Source of the DNA: Nemertoderma westbladi
Lineage: Eukaryota > Xenacoelomorpha > Nemertodermatida > Nemertodermatidae
Assembly (NCBI GenBank): GCA_032718475.1
Contig: JAUCBJ010003542.1
Coordinates: 1 to 62,244 of the forward strand
Length of the DNA: 62,244 nucleotides
Direction: 5' to 3'
Of the stretch, positions 12,530 through 25,007 are shown piece by piece; within the stretch, counting starts at the first letter, position 1; each line of letters starts with the position of its first letter. The position numbers and the translations under genes were made by a program. The notes under the pieces are model-generated. The model did not search any database. It had not been told where the DNA came from and saw only the letters and a list, made by a program, of their open reading frames with translations.

Positions 12530-13136
12530 CCGAATTACTAAATAAGCATTTCGGGTTCCATCACATTTGAGGCACAGTGACAAACACCTTTCCGCAGTGG
12601 CCATTTTTGAACCAATTTGTCTCAAATTTTACACAGACACTCTCTGGCCTATGTATAACTTCATAGAAAAAAAAATTTTAAATTAGGCGATTTTCCGCTT
12701 CGAGCAGCACGATAGAAAATCATGAGTTTATGGCATTTTTTTTCGAAAAGTCAATTTTGCCTATTTTCAAATGCGCACCATTTCCTCAATTTTCCTTCAA
12801 TTTGCCGGAAAATCTACAGACAGACACTCCAGGTCGTGTATTTAATGTGATGTAAATTTACGGCTGCAGAGGACGCTGTGCCCTTCGCGCAGCACGTGAA
12901 AAAAAACTGTCTTTTCTAGAAAAAAAACTTCGTAATTTGACCACTGTCAGTACTACCTGACTACTGCGACTGCCCTGCCAGTACCAGACAACCGCACTAC
13001 AGCACTACCGGAACCGGACCGGTACCTACTGCGCTGTAAGTAGGCAATCAATTAATAGTCAAATAATATTTTAAATGGCGATGTTCAATTGTACCGACGG
13101 GCCGTCCCCGTCGGTAGGTCTACAATTTTTGACAGT
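12530..13136. other. Intergenic, no supported gene
   Basis: AT-rich sequence with poly-A patches and a CGCGCAGCACGTGA motif near 12894, which also occurs inside the hAT-type elements at 22-24 kb and 50-51 kb. This may be a relic of the same family. No ORF is convincing. Confidence 0.4.
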
Positions 13137-14212
13137 TTAAGTGCCTTGACTCCTTGAATTCACTCCATGAGGCTGCCAAAGTACAAGATAATGTACTGGC
13201 TGGTCCTCACGGCGAAAGCAATGTCCTGCAAAGTGGAGGCGATTTTGTTCTAGTGTCAAGCTTGGGGGAACCAATGAGACACCTCCAATGTTATATAGTG
13301 TCTGGTTGGAGATGTGTGCATTGTACTTGACACAATGAACCCGGCGTAGCATTCTTGTGAATGTGCCATCCAGAGATTTGGTGTCCTCAGCAGTTAGAGC
13401 CCAGCATGGACTCCCATAGAGGAGTACTGGAACTATTGCTGCTCTAAATAATCGGACCTTAAGTTTCCGATTAATTCTCGGTGACTTCCAAATCCTGGAA
13501 AGCCTATTCAAGGCTGCCCATGCCTTTCCCTTACGTATTCGAAGGTCCTTACCTGACTTCCGGATCCATGATCCCAGGTAACAGAAGTCATCCACATGCT
13601 CAAGCATACCATCCTTTGAGCTTATGCTCATCCGATCAGAGACTTGCTGAGGACTTTCAAAGTTAACTGTCAAAGTCTTTCTGGAGTTAATAAAAAGACC
13701 AACACTAGAAGCAGCATGTTCTCATGAGCTGAGGAGCCGTTGGGCGCCCTCTAGTACAGTAGTGATTCTGAGAGTACTCCTAAGTCATCAGCAAATCAGT
13801 TAGGTACTTGGCAGGATTTCCTCGACTTCTGGAGCCAGTAGGTCTGTAGGTGGAGTTATCATCACCCCATCATCATTATGATTATCTAAGGACATGCGTA
13901 GAACATAGTCAACCACAACTATGAACAAGAATGGTGCAAGTGTGTCTTCCTGGAGGACGCCCCATAACACTTCAAATGGTTCTGTGTCACCGTCAACAGT
14001 AGACACAAATGTTGTCGAACCATTGTATAGGCCTACTGATCTGATTGCTGCAATAATTTCATCAGGAATTCCATATAATGAAAGTATGCTGAACATGCGT
14101 GAGCGAGAGACTGAATCAAAGGCCTTGAAGAAGTCAACAAAGATAACAGCCAGATGCCTGTCTTTCTTTTTTGATAACTCTTCAATTGTCCTTCTAAGTG
14201 CCAAAATGGGAA
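13137..14212 (-). pseudogene. LINE reverse transcriptase fragment
   Basis: The minus strand encodes reverse-transcriptase blocks in order: LALRRTIEEL, VIFVDFFKAFDSV (motif A), a VLQEDTLAPFLFIVVVDYVL palm segment, then after a break VNFESPQQVSDRMSI, LEHVDDFCYLGSWI, LFRAAIVPVLLYGSP and LRFAGH-like LHFAGHCFRRED. Compared with the copy at 31641-32872, a small deletion near 13793 removes part of the LDFADD catalytic motif and shifts the frame. The 3' end is also missing after PHGVN, unusual for LINE copies, which normally keep 3' ends. On its 5' side it abuts the terminal repeat of the P-like transposon. I cannot assign the clade safely. Confidence 0.85.
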
Positions 14213-14984
14213 CATACCCTTAAATAAGCTCCAAAAGTGGGTTCTTATTTAAGGAAAATGGCTCTTATTTAGGGGTTTTTGGGCCTTTTTTGGATATTTT
14301 TTCGACATAATATGCAAGAACTTGTTTCAGTAAAAAATACCGTATAATTTTATTTCACAATATAAAAGTTGGGTCTTTCTTGAACATAATACAAAAAACC
14401 AGAAAACATTTCACCGTCCGGTTTTTTTTCTATAAGCGTTTTAAAATTGCATCAAAAATACGACCAGTTCCTAAATAAGAGGGATTTTTTAAATTTACCT
14501 TATTTAAGACATTGAGATTGTACCAAGGTGTACTAAATAACAGGTCATGCAGCGAGAATTGGCCTCCAATTATTGGAGGCTGAACATTTTTATTAAAGTG
14601 GGAGTGTGTATACCTAAGATTTTAAATCACACAAGATTACTAAAATTACGCATCAGCTAGTGCAGCACTCAGGCAGTGCTCTCTCTGTACCAGTTTGCGC
14701 TGTTGTGTATAACAGTACCGGTACTCAGGCAGTCAGGCACCTGTTGCTGATATAACAGTATAATGAATTTCAGCTTTCTGGCTTTTACTGTTTCATTACA
14801 GCAATAGGCCTAGCCTAACAGTTCTGCGGCTAATTAGCTAATTAATAAAGTCATAAAGTAGACAGGTTAGCGGGTACGGGGTGGGTAGGCCGAAAGTAGG
14901 CATGGCTTATTGAATAGCTAGCTGCCTTAAAGTAAATTCTGATATTGCTGTATTCCTGTATTCTGGTTGTCGCAATTTGTATAA

Positions 14985-17200
14985 TTGTATAAGGCCGAGT
15001 TGATATTGAATATGCCGAGGAAATGTAGTGTTGGAGGTTGCCGAACTGGATACGATAAACTCAAGGATGGAACTCTAGGAGCAGGGGAGACAAAAATTCC
15101 AATATATCGCTTTCCAACTGATCCACTTGCATTGCAAGCCTGGTTGCAACGCCTACCGAATATCGTTAAGCCAGAAGATGTTACAAAAAATATGGGAATC
15201 TGTTCAGTGCATTGGCCGCCTGGTGTAGAAACTAAAGGCGTGCAGGGGGGATCCAGAGTGCCGATACATCCTCCCAGCATATTTCCGAACGTTCCGCCAA
15301 CCTGCATACCCACGCCACCACCGCCTCCCCGACCAAGTTCTACAAAGACTACAGTCGAAGTGCGGTCTCCTGGGGTAGATGAAATGCTTGAGTTTAAACA
15401 ACGCGATTCAATTACATTCCCCACATTCTTGGGTGAGTTTTCCAAGCGCTACTCTGACGTTGCCGATATTACATTACATGATGACGTATTTTATATATCT
15501 AGTATAGAAAGAAACCTTGATACCCCCTATGCCTTATGGTCTCTCCACTTGAATGCTTTACCTACAGCTACAAATATAGAATCTGCCAATCTCAGATGTT
15601 TCTATGGATTAAGGAAGGTTATACATCCATTTATTCGAAATATCCTTATGTGGAGTGAGCTTGAGGAACTCATACGATTTATTAAACATGACCAGGAAGA
15701 GAAAGAAGATGATGAAACTAATCGTTCCAAATGGAACTTTATCCTTCATCAAATAGAATTACTTAATATTCCGAAAAATCGTCGAATTTATTCGAGGTAT
15801 GATTTAATTACCGCGTTTCACTTGTATTCTAAATCTCGTCGATTATACATTGAATTGAGAGACTTGCTACAACTGCCGTCAATACGCACCCTGCAAGCGC
15901 TAACTTCTATGGTGAGCAATGTCCCTCAAAACGATTACATTAAATCAATGTTAGCGAAACTTCAACCTCGATCAAAGTACTCAATTATATTAATCGATGA
16001 AGTCTATGTTAGTGAACAATTGACCTACCACAGTGGAGAGGTTTACGGCAAGGCTCTTGACAAACCCGACGAAATGGCGAAGACTCTTTTGTGTCTCATG
16101 GTGAAGTTTTTGTTCACGAACATCAAGTTTGTTGTAAAAATGATACCAATTAATTCGCTAGATTCTGCATTCCAAGTGACCGTTGTAAAGAATGCCATTA
16201 ATTCGATCGAAGAATTTGGGGGTATTGTATTGGCAACTATTACTGACAACACTAATGTGAATCGTAAGTTTGCGCACGATTTTCCTATTCCGGTTGGACG
16301 ATCCCCGCCAACCCCGTTATTACACCTGAAGGATACCGTGCATCTCCTTAAATTGATTAGAAATAACTGGATAACGGAAAAATTACAGAAACTTGAATTT
16401 TTTGATCCTGATGATGTTTCAAAAACAACTCGATGTGCCTGTTGGTCAGATATTGTTCTACTATTTAATGCTGAGAAAACCAACTTGTTGAAACTTACAA
16501 AACTTAATCACGATTCGGTTTGGCCGACTTCAATACAGCGACAAAATGTCAAACTGTGCCTGCGTGTATTCAACGAGAAGACAGTAGCTGCGCTGCGTAT
16601 TCTCAGTCTATCTTCTACCACCGCGGATACTGCTTTATTTATAGAAATTGTTCTAAAGTGGTGGAAGGTTGTTAATGTTAAAACAACTTTCGAGGCAATT
16701 CGCTTCAACGATTTAGATCGTAAAGTTATTGATAGGGTAGACCATCCAAGTCTTTTATTTTTATCGAAAATGTCTGTATTATTTGGATTTATGGGTAGCA
16801 AACCGCGGGTTATTACTCATAAAGTTGTTAAACCCAGAGTCTGTAAACCTCCAGCCAAGCGGCGATTAGTGGGAAGGTGTTCATTGCAAAATCAGTCGAG
16901 AGTTTATCCATTGTTTATATGGCTGGGTATATTGCAAAATCTTTTCCGCAATACAAGATAGGATTCGACTCCATACCACAGGAATACACCCAGCAATATT
17001 TATTTATTACCGAGCTAAATAGAGGAGGTCTTTCTTACCCATCAGATGAACTATTTTTTTATTGTTATTTATGCACGAAATTTTATCGCAGTTCCATTAC
17101 TAAATTTTGCCGAAAGAGTCTGATTGGTGCTTTAACAAAAATTTCAAATACATATTCAAGAGATTCCCAATTCCCTGATTCCCTGTTGCGAATTGTTTAG
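14985..17200 (+). CDS. THAP-domain P-element-like transposase, one frameshift
   Basis: The main frame runs 14985-16961 (658 codons); the likelier start is the Met at 15012 (MPRKCSVGGC). Residues 14-76 carry the THAP C2CH zinc finger (Cys14, Cys19, Cys73, His76), a DNA-binding domain. A proline-rich linker follows (about 96-118). The catalytic region shows SIILIDEVYVSEQ (Asp338), VLATITDNTNVNR (Asp421) and LHLKDTVHLLKLIRNNW (450-462), in the order seen in P/THAP9 RNase-H-like transposases. The conserved C-terminal piece SIVYMAGYIAKSFPQYKIG is in a different frame (16877-17200), so a single indel near 16860-16900 separates it. The protein would be about 735 residues if continuous. The rest of the frame is free of stops, which suggests recent activity or a single late lesion. 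A hidden short intron is possible, but no strong sites are visible at the junction. Confidence 0.85.
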
Positions 17201-18260
17201 TAATTTTTGCAAATTCTCCACCCCCTTACGAAAAATATCGAATGTGAAAGTGCCTTCAAAAATAAAAAAGCTGCAGTAATTGTTTTCTACTTAAACTGAA
17301 TATAACTTGTGCTTTAAATTTATATGTATTATTTTATTATAGTTTTAGTATTAATAGTAGGGCTCGATCGGAGTTGGGATTTGGCCGGAGCCGGAGCAGG
17401 AGCCGGAGTTGGACAATTTGGCCGGAGCCGGAGCAGGAGCCGGAGTTTTTCAAAAATTTTATTATTTATTTAAAAAAAAATAAAGTATGGTTATCGTTCG
17501 CCAATCGCTCATAATCAATCATACTGTAGGTCTAATTAATTTCATAATTTATAGATTTACGAATTTTCAATTTAAAATTTAAGTAATTCATTTATCACGG
17601 ACAGACGGCCTGACGCTGACGGCGACGGCCTGATGCTGACGGCTAAAAATTACCTACACACACAGTAGGCCTACCTAACTCGCTAACTGTCTAACTGTGG
17701 TAGAGGTGTGTACTGTAGGTCAGTAAGGGAAAATACCCCGAATCGGGGTACAGCTCTATACACCGAATCGGTGTCATAGTGGAAAATAGTGACACCGATT
17801 CGAGATTTTCAGTAGAAAGCTATACCCCGAATCGGTGCTCTACTAGAAAATCTTCAGGCAGCGGAAAAATTAGGTATACCCCGAATCGGGGTATAGGAGT
17901 TATTTACGCCCCTCCAGAAAAATGATGTTTCACTCACGCCAGACTGGAATTCATAGTGCGAAAATTACATTTTGTGTAGTACAATACTGTTTCATACAGT
18001 CATAATATAAATGTAGTAACTATATTGATAGATAGGGCCTACTACTGAAGTACGGGAGGTACTGTATATCACTATATTGTACATTTACATTATTATTATT
18101 GCAGTCTTATTTGTCTATCAACTGATTTATAAATATGGATATGATAACAAAAAGTATGTTTTTAATCAACACGGAGTACCAGTACATTAGTACCAGTACA
18201 GTAAATTCCATTATTAAGAGAAAGGAGCAGCGAGCAGGTTACAGTAGCTGCTTTTTTTTT

Positions 18261-18430
18261 AACCAAAACAATACATGAAACTACACTTCGAAATTGAGGG
18301 AAAATAGTAAGTTGTAGTTACAGTGGTGGGGTGGTGCTTTTAACTAATACAATAAACGAAGCTAATCGTAATTAACTGACAAGAGCTGGTTAAAGTAGCA
18401 GTGCTTCTAACCAAAACAATAAAGGAAACT
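18261..18430 (+). repeat. Dispersed AACCAAAACAATAAACGA repeats
   Basis: Three degenerate units (near 18261, 18335 and 18408) each couple a GGTTACAGTAGC-like block to TTCTAACCAAAACAATA. The spacing is about 75 bp, so this looks like a short array of the same repeat scattered elsewhere in the window. Confidence 0.55.
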
Positions 18431-18646
18431 AGATTGATGGAATAAAGCTGAAGTAAAATACAGTACATTTTCTTCGGCCGTTAGGCCAGGGATTGCGCAC
18501 AAAGTCAGACGACTTATTTCCATTGCGGATCCCCAGAGCTATACTCCCCAGAGGAATTTCCAGTACTCATTTAGCTACCATTTAATGACGCAAGGCAGAG
18601 ATGCGCCCTGGTTAGACTCTTCAATAGAATCTTCTTAGATTCTTCT

Positions 18647-18882
18647 GGCAAGCACGTATAATAACCTTGCCCGTTCTGGCAAGAACGTATAATAACCTTC
18701 CCCATTCTGGCAAGCACGTATAATAACTTTGCCCGTTCTGGCAAGCACGTATAATAACCTTGCCCGTTCTGGCAAGCACGTATAATAACCTTGCCCGTTC
18801 TGGCAAGCACGTATAATAACCTTGCCCGTTTGGGCAAGCACGTATAATAACCTTGCCCGTTCTGGCAAGCACGTATAATAAC
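18647..18882. repeat. 31-bp minisatellite, about 7.6 copies
   Basis: The unit is GGCAAGCACGTATAATAACC followed by TTGCCCGTTCT. Because 31 is not a multiple of 3 and the minus strand lacks stops, three overlapping repetitive open frames appear. They are by-products of the repeat and not genes. Confidence 0.92.
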
Positions 18883-19177
18883 ACGCAAGCAGATATTTTA
18901 TACCCTGCAGCCCTGCCAGTTTTAGCATATTAAACGATGAGTCGAGATATAATATTATTATGATAATTATTACGATTATAATACGAGAATTATAATATAT
19001 GACAATGGCATACATGGATACATGAACAGATGAATACATTACATTGCAATGGCTTGCATATTATTTATAGACAATAAAATACAGTACGTGAAACCTAAAT
19101 ACAGTACGTGAAAACTACAGAACTATGGTAGTATTATGTACTGTAGCTACTTAGTATTGAATTAACATACTACTGTA

Positions 19178-19347
19178 GGGGGGGGGGGGGGGGGGGGGAC
19201 TGGACGCAATAAAAATTAATCCCTCTCCAAGGTAAATTCGACGCAAATAACAGTGGATTACTCTCAAAAATAAGACTGCAACCTATTCTATTGTGCTTAG
19301 TTTATTGTTTTGAGTCCAGTCCCCCCCCCCCCCCCCCCCCCCCCCCC
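19178..19347. repeat. G21...C27 inverted pair
   Basis: A 21-nt G run followed by ACTGGAC at the left is mirrored by GTCCAGT and a 27-nt C run at the right, 170 bp overall. The interior ends in TTTATTGTTTTGAG, a piece of the dispersed family. The arrangement looks like a small foldback element with homopolymer ends. Confidence 0.7.
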
Positions 19348-20727
19348 TGACTCCAACACACACAACACTACTCAACCCACCCCTCTAGGTGTACAACTTA
19401 ATCCAGGATGACTAATATTAGACAATGTAGGCCTACGCCATAATAAAAAATAACATGTAATAGCCTACTGTAAATCACATTAGCGGCAACTGCTCTGCCA
19501 CCAGGAATAGCTCACATTATAAACTTGGCCCATTTAATACACTGCCAATTTGTCACTGACGATGACAAATTACGTAGCCTATAATAACAAACAATAATAC
19601 AATAGGAAATCACCAAATATACTCGCATCGAAAATATATTAAATATTTTAATTAATTTGTTCGTTTATATAACACTAATACTAATTAAAATATGAATTAC
19701 ATCACCTGATCACAAAAATCCATTAAAAATATAAAAAAACGACTAGAAAATATACACCGAATCGGTGTCAGAGTGGAAAAAAAGAGCCGATTCGGTGTAT
19801 TTTCGAGAAAATTGAATTCCTGAATCGGTGTACTAGAAAATACTGACCCCGAATCGGTGCTTCTGCAGGCTGTATGAATATATCACAAGCCCCCATTCGG
19901 GGTACAGGGAGTCCTGGATACCCTGATTCGGGGTATAATTTACATTAGATTTTCCGGTACAATATCGAAGCCGGAAGATTTCATTATTACTCCAAAGTTT
20001 TCTTATTTGTAGTACACACCAATGTGTATTCGAATATGTTAAAACGAAATTGCGGAATTAAAATCTTCATATGCGGAAATGAAGGAGAAAAAATGTCTAT
20101 GGGAGAACCCCGAATCGGGGTATCACAAAACCCCGAATGGGGGTTTGCTTCTATACCCCGATTCGGGGTATTTTCCCTTACTGTAGGTAGCCTACCGTAC
20201 GTGTACCACTACTGCAGTACAGTATGCTGGCATGCTTGACAGCAGTAAATGGCTGCAGTGGTACAGTCTGACAGTGTACAATCATAGCATTTACAATTTT
20301 TTAAAGTAGGGCTTATCTGTAATAGTCTGCTAGTCAGCCAGCTGGCCAGTACGAGTACTGCACTAACTGCAGTACTGCAGTACAGTCAGTCAGTCATTGA
20401 CTTTAAGTAAATACTGCCTGACTGCCTGACTGCAGTATTATCAGATTATAGGCCTACTTGATATTGAAGCTGTACTACAGTACTACAGTACCGGTACTTA
20501 CTTATAGTATAGTGTTAAATAATTGTTCAGATTAGAATATGCACGAAATATAATACTTTATTAAAAAATTAACTCCGGCAATATTTTTACCGGAGCCAGA
20601 GCAGGAGCCGGAGGTGCCAAAATGGCCGGAGCCGGAGCCGGAGGCCGGAGCTCCGATCGAGCCCTAATTAATAGTAGTAAATTCAATCGATTTTTTGAAG
20701 CAGTTATAATAACTCTAATGATATTAC

Positions 20728-21125
20728 ATATTGACAGACACATACAGACAAACAAACAGACATACAGACAGTCCAGATTCCGTCAAACATGAAAACTGAT
20801 ATTGGAAATGAAATCACCGACTAGGAAAACCGCTATAGTGAACATTTTAGATATGTGGTAAACTTCTTTATTTTTTGACAGACATACAGACAAACAAACA
20901 GACATACAGACAGACAGTCCAGATTCCTTCAAACATGAAAATTGACATTGGAAATGTACTCACCGACCAGGAAAACCCCTATAAAAATATTTTAGCATTT
21001 TTTAGCTATGTGGTGATCTTCCTTATTTTTTCTCACTCATACAGACAGACAAACAGACATTCTAAATTCCGTCAAAAATAAATACTGACATCGGAAATGG
21101 AATCACCGACTACGAAAACCCCAAT
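20728..21125 (+). repeat. About 150-bp tandem repeat, three units
   Basis: Each unit starts with TGACAGACA(C/T)ACAGAC-type repeats, then AGATTCC(G/T)TCAAA, ACTGA(C/T)AT(T/C)GGAAATG and TCACCGACTA(G/C)GAAAACC. Units begin near 20731, 20877 and 21030. A related single unit is at 5391-5515. Confidence 0.7.
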
Positions 21126-21699
21126 ATGGGTAATTTTATTAATCTTGTGTGATTTAAAATCGTAGGTACACCCTCCCACTTTAATAAAAATGTTCAGCCT
21201 CCAATAATTGGAGGCCAATTCTCGCTGCATGACCTGTTATTTAGTACACCTTGGATTGTACACATAAATACTAAAAGTCCTTAAATAAGAACTTTTTGAC
21301 ATGGGCAGGGCAGATGGGTTTCTTATTTAGGTATACAATTTCATTCCAAAATTTGCACACTCCTTATCCTTAAATAAATTTAATATTATCATTTCTCATA
21401 TATTAAATAATTTAAATTAAATAAATTAATTTAATTTAATTTAATAAATTAAATTAAATATAAAAATTAAATTAATAAATTAAATTAAATTAAATATCCT
21501 TATATATAATGTCTCTTATAACCTCGTCTCTCAGCCCCGTCCTCCTTCTGCCCTTATCTGCTTATGACAGTTATGACCTCCTAACTGCAGAACTGCTTAA
21601 CCTGGACAGGACATTGCAAGACTGCAAGATACAGAGATAAGGTTGTAAGGGAGCTTCTGAGCTTAATTTGATAGGTGCAAAAATGCACAACGAGCAACA

Positions 21700-22257
21700 A
21701 TGGCCAACAATAAGCATCGAGCAACAACTGAACAATGAGTAACAAAAAAAAGAGCAACAACGAGTAACATTGACCAACAATGAGCAATAATAAAGTACAA
21801 CAACGAGCAATAATGAGGAACAACGACTGAACGAGCAACAATGAGCAACAACGAGTAACAATGAGCAACAACGAGTAACATTGAGCAACAATCAAACAAT
21901 GAGCCACAACGAGCAAAAATGAGCAATAATAAAGTACAACAACGAGCAATAATGGGGAACAACGACTGAACGAGCAACAATGAGCAACAACGAGTAACAA
22001 CGCGCAACAACGAGTAACATTGAGCAACAATGAGCAATAATAAAGTACAACAACGAGCAATAACGAGGAACAACGACTGAACGAGCAACAATGAGCAACA
22101 ACGAGTAACAATGAGCAATAATAAAGTACAACAACGAGCAATAATGAGGAACAACGACTGAACGAGCAACAACGAGTAACATTGACTGATTGAGAAACAA
22201 CGAGCAACAATGAGCTGATGAGCAATAATAAAGTACAACAACGAGCAACAACGAGGA
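21700..22257. repeat. AACAAYGAGC satellite, left part
   Basis: Degenerate short tandem units such as CGAGCAACAATGAGCAACAA with interspersed AATAATAAAGTACAACAACG, in higher-order blocks of about 120-140 bp. The minus strand is open in several frames, giving artificial Cys/Leu/Ser-rich ORFs. It continues at 24240-24962 after the inserted hAT element. Confidence 0.9.
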
Positions 22258-24239
22258 CAGGCCCGTATGGTGATCATAATATCTGGGGGGGGGGGGGGGC
22301 AGAGGCCAAATCTGGGGGGGCAAACCCATAACTGGGATTTGGGGAGCATACAAAAAAGTGAGAGTTAATTTAGTACATAAAGTAAAATCAATATTGTTGA
22401 AAGGTGTGTGGGGCGAGCCACGAAGTTGGCGGAACCTAGGCGAATTGACACTGTTAAGGAGAATGTCAATAATGGCAAATAGTTGTTGACGTAACTATTT
22501 TGACATTAAATAACTTGGTCAGATTTAAAGCTGTCGAATTGAAAATTTGTAGGCATAAATATGTCCAAAACTTGACATTATTTAGCGACTTTTGACCCCA
22601 ACAGTTCAATAGTCTCCCGCTAGATGGCTACATGTCTAAGCATTAAATGTCCTCCCATTTCTTTGCTTTTAATCCGTTTAACCTGAAACTTGTCAGAATT
22701 GTACTCGACCATTAGCTGTGTCATTTAAACTTTTTCTGAGGTCTTAACCCTTCGTTTCTCAAACATATGAATTCCTTTGAGGTCAATTTTGACCTCAGGT
22801 AAATTAGAGGGTTGGGGTGGTCCAAAAAAACTTGTTGTCGAATTTAAACTCAGTTTGCACATCAGATGTCATATAATGAGCCCAAACTTCGATAGATAGC
22901 AAAATTTTGATTTGGAGATGACAGGAAATATTCCCACAGGCACATGGCCAGTTCCCGTCCTTGGCGCAAGTGAGTCATATTCCCCATTTTTGTGATGATC
23001 AACTTCTATTATTCCTAATGCATTGATATTTATAGAGCTAATAGTTTTTGAGACATTGCAGATAATGTGAAGTCCGGCACAAGTCAAAATTAGCGCCTTG
23101 ATGCGATATTGACAAAAATACCTGACAAATATCTCAAACACTATTCGCTCAATGCTTGTTTTGAAGGTGTCTACAACAACTAAATCGGTCATGGCGGTTC
23201 TAAATGAGCATAATATCAATGCAGTAGGAATACTAGAAGTTGATCATCACAAAAATGGGGAATAAGACTCACTTGTGCCAAGGGCGGGAACTGGCCATGT
23301 GCAATGGGAATATTTCCTTTCATCCCCAAATCAAAATTTTGGTATCTATCTAAGTTTGGGCCCATTTGATGACATCTGATTTGCGAACTGAGTTGAAATT
23401 CAAAAAAAGTTTTTCGTTGATATTGAATGGTACAGGTACAAAACACGATGAGGTGAAATTTGACCTCAATGTCAATATGTGTAGGCCCCTATAAATTGAA
23501 AATTGAATAGACCCCCTTGCAAATTTTTACATTTTTGTTTTTCTAATTGAGAAGTACTATAAAATAATAAATGTCAAAAAATTTCGAGATAAAATATCAA
23601 TGTGTGATAAAATTGTGTAAGTTTAAATCTTCAATGGGTCAAAAATGACCTCAAAGAGAGCACAAGGGTTAAATCGACTGCAGTTTTCAAGCCTGCCTCT
23701 AGGCTGGTGTAAAGTGATCAAGGGCATCTGCTTAGATTTTGCTTATTTTTCTTTCAAGATTACACTTACATAAGTTTATATCACGTGCTGCGCGAAGGAC
23801 TCACTTCAGGTATAATATGGTTAAGGTTAAGTTACAACAAATTATAGCTATGGATACCAGCGCAAGCAACCCTCAGCGCCAAGCCTTTTAGCTGCAAGCT
23901 GGCTCCCAAACTACAAGCAAATAAACAATGGGTCAACAACAAACAACCCCTCCACCCTGGTAGCCAATGAGAGAACCTAGCGCTTTCGAGTATTTTTAGT
24001 AATTACAGGTACATTAGGTAGGTATAATGTCATGTAGTTATAGAATTGGACCAAATGGAATGGTGGGGAGTCAGGTCAGGTCAGTGGGCAGGAGCATGTG
24101 AATCCTATAATATTATTATTAATTAATTGTGAACAAGACGAGTGAACAATATATGTCTGGGGGGGCAGTGGGACTTCTCTGGGGGGGGGGGGGCGGGGCA
24201 ATGCCCCCAAAGCCCCCCCCCCCGCACGATACGGGCCTG
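22258..24239. mobile_element. hAT-type element family C, copy 1 (1982 bp)
   Basis: The ends are CAGGCCCGTA and TACGGGCCTG, flanked by identical 8-bp AACGAGGA at 22250-22257 and 24240-24247, inside the satellite. No coding sequence is present. The interior is largely a foldback: 22865-23030 is mirrored by 23215-23385. Runs of G near the left end (22285-22299) and right end (24181-24193) are expanded compared with the 7-nt runs of copies 2 and 3. Confidence 0.9.
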
Positions 24240-24962
24240 AACGAGGACATGAGGAACAACGAGTAACAATGAGCAACAATGGCAATGATTAACAACGAGT
24301 AACATTGAGCAATAATAAAGTATAACAACGAGTAACATTGAGCAACAACGAGCAACACTGAGAAAAACTGAGCAATAATAAAGAACAACAACGAGCAATA
24401 ATAAGCAACAACGACTGAACGAGCAACAACGAGTTATATTGAGCAACAATGAGCAATAATAAAGTACAACAACGAGCGACAATGAGCAACAACGAGAAAC
24501 ACTGAGCAACAATGAGCAATAATAAAGATCAACAACGAGCAATAATGAGCAATAACGACTGAACGAGCAACAACGAGTTATATTGAGCAACAATGAGCAA
24601 TAATAAAGCTGATAAAGTACAACAACGAGCAACAATGAGGAACAACGATTGAACGGGCAATATTAAAGTACAGCAAGAAGCAACAATGAGTAACAATGAG
24701 CAATAATGAGCAACAACGAGAAATAATAGAGTACAACAACGAGCACAATGAGCAACGACGAGCAATAATAAAGTACAACTAACGAGCAACATTGAGCACC
24801 AACAAGCAACAACGAGAAACAATGACCAACAATGACCAACAACGAGCAACAATGAGCAACAATGACCAACAACGAGCAACAATAACCAACAATGAGCAAC
24901 AATGACCAACAACGAGAAAAAATAAAGCACAACGAGCAGCAATGAGCCAAAACGAGCAACAA
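24240..24962. repeat. AACAAYGAGC satellite, right part
   Basis: Continuation of the 21700-22257 array beyond the inserted hAT copy, with the same CAACAACGAG and AATAATAAAGTACAAC units. The many overlapping minus-strand open frames are repeat artefacts. Confidence 0.9.
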
Positions 24963-25007
24963 ACTGCGTCGAACCGGATTGAATGTGGGGGAGAGCCACA
25001 TTCAAGT

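Larger units (their letters stand above)
17721..20183. mobile_element. Nested TIR element with 5-bp target duplication (2463 bp)
   Basis: The 30-bp terminal inverted repeats are identical (17721-17750 and 20154-20183), beginning CAGTAAGGGAAAATACC. They are flanked by TAGGT at 17716-17720 and 20184-20188. Many variants of the palindrome CCCCGAATCGGGG and ACCGAATCGGT sit in both subterminal zones (17730-17890, 19755-20165), likely transposase binding sites. No transposase gene is present. A 5-bp duplication with CAG ends suggests a hAT5-like or other cut-and-paste group; the superfamily is unproven. Confidence 0.85.
17358..20666. mobile_element. hAT-type element (3309 bp) inside the P-like transposon
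   Basis: Termini TAGGGCTCGATCGGAG and its reverse complement are flanked by identical 8-bp ATTAATAG at 17350-17357 and 20667-20674. Subterminal GGCCGGAGCCGGAGCAGG repeats resemble those of the element at 8529-9719, so the two are related families. No transposase is seen. Most of its length is a second element inserted at 17721-20183. Confidence 0.88.

Noticed and set aside
18571-19039. Overlapping minus-strand ORFs with repeated ARTGKVIIRACQ
   Set aside because: The three frames are rotations of the same 31-bp minisatellite.
21571-25005. Many Cys/Leu/Ser-rich ORFs on the minus strand
   Set aside because: By-product of the AACAAYGAGC satellite; no start context, no domain, frames equivalent.
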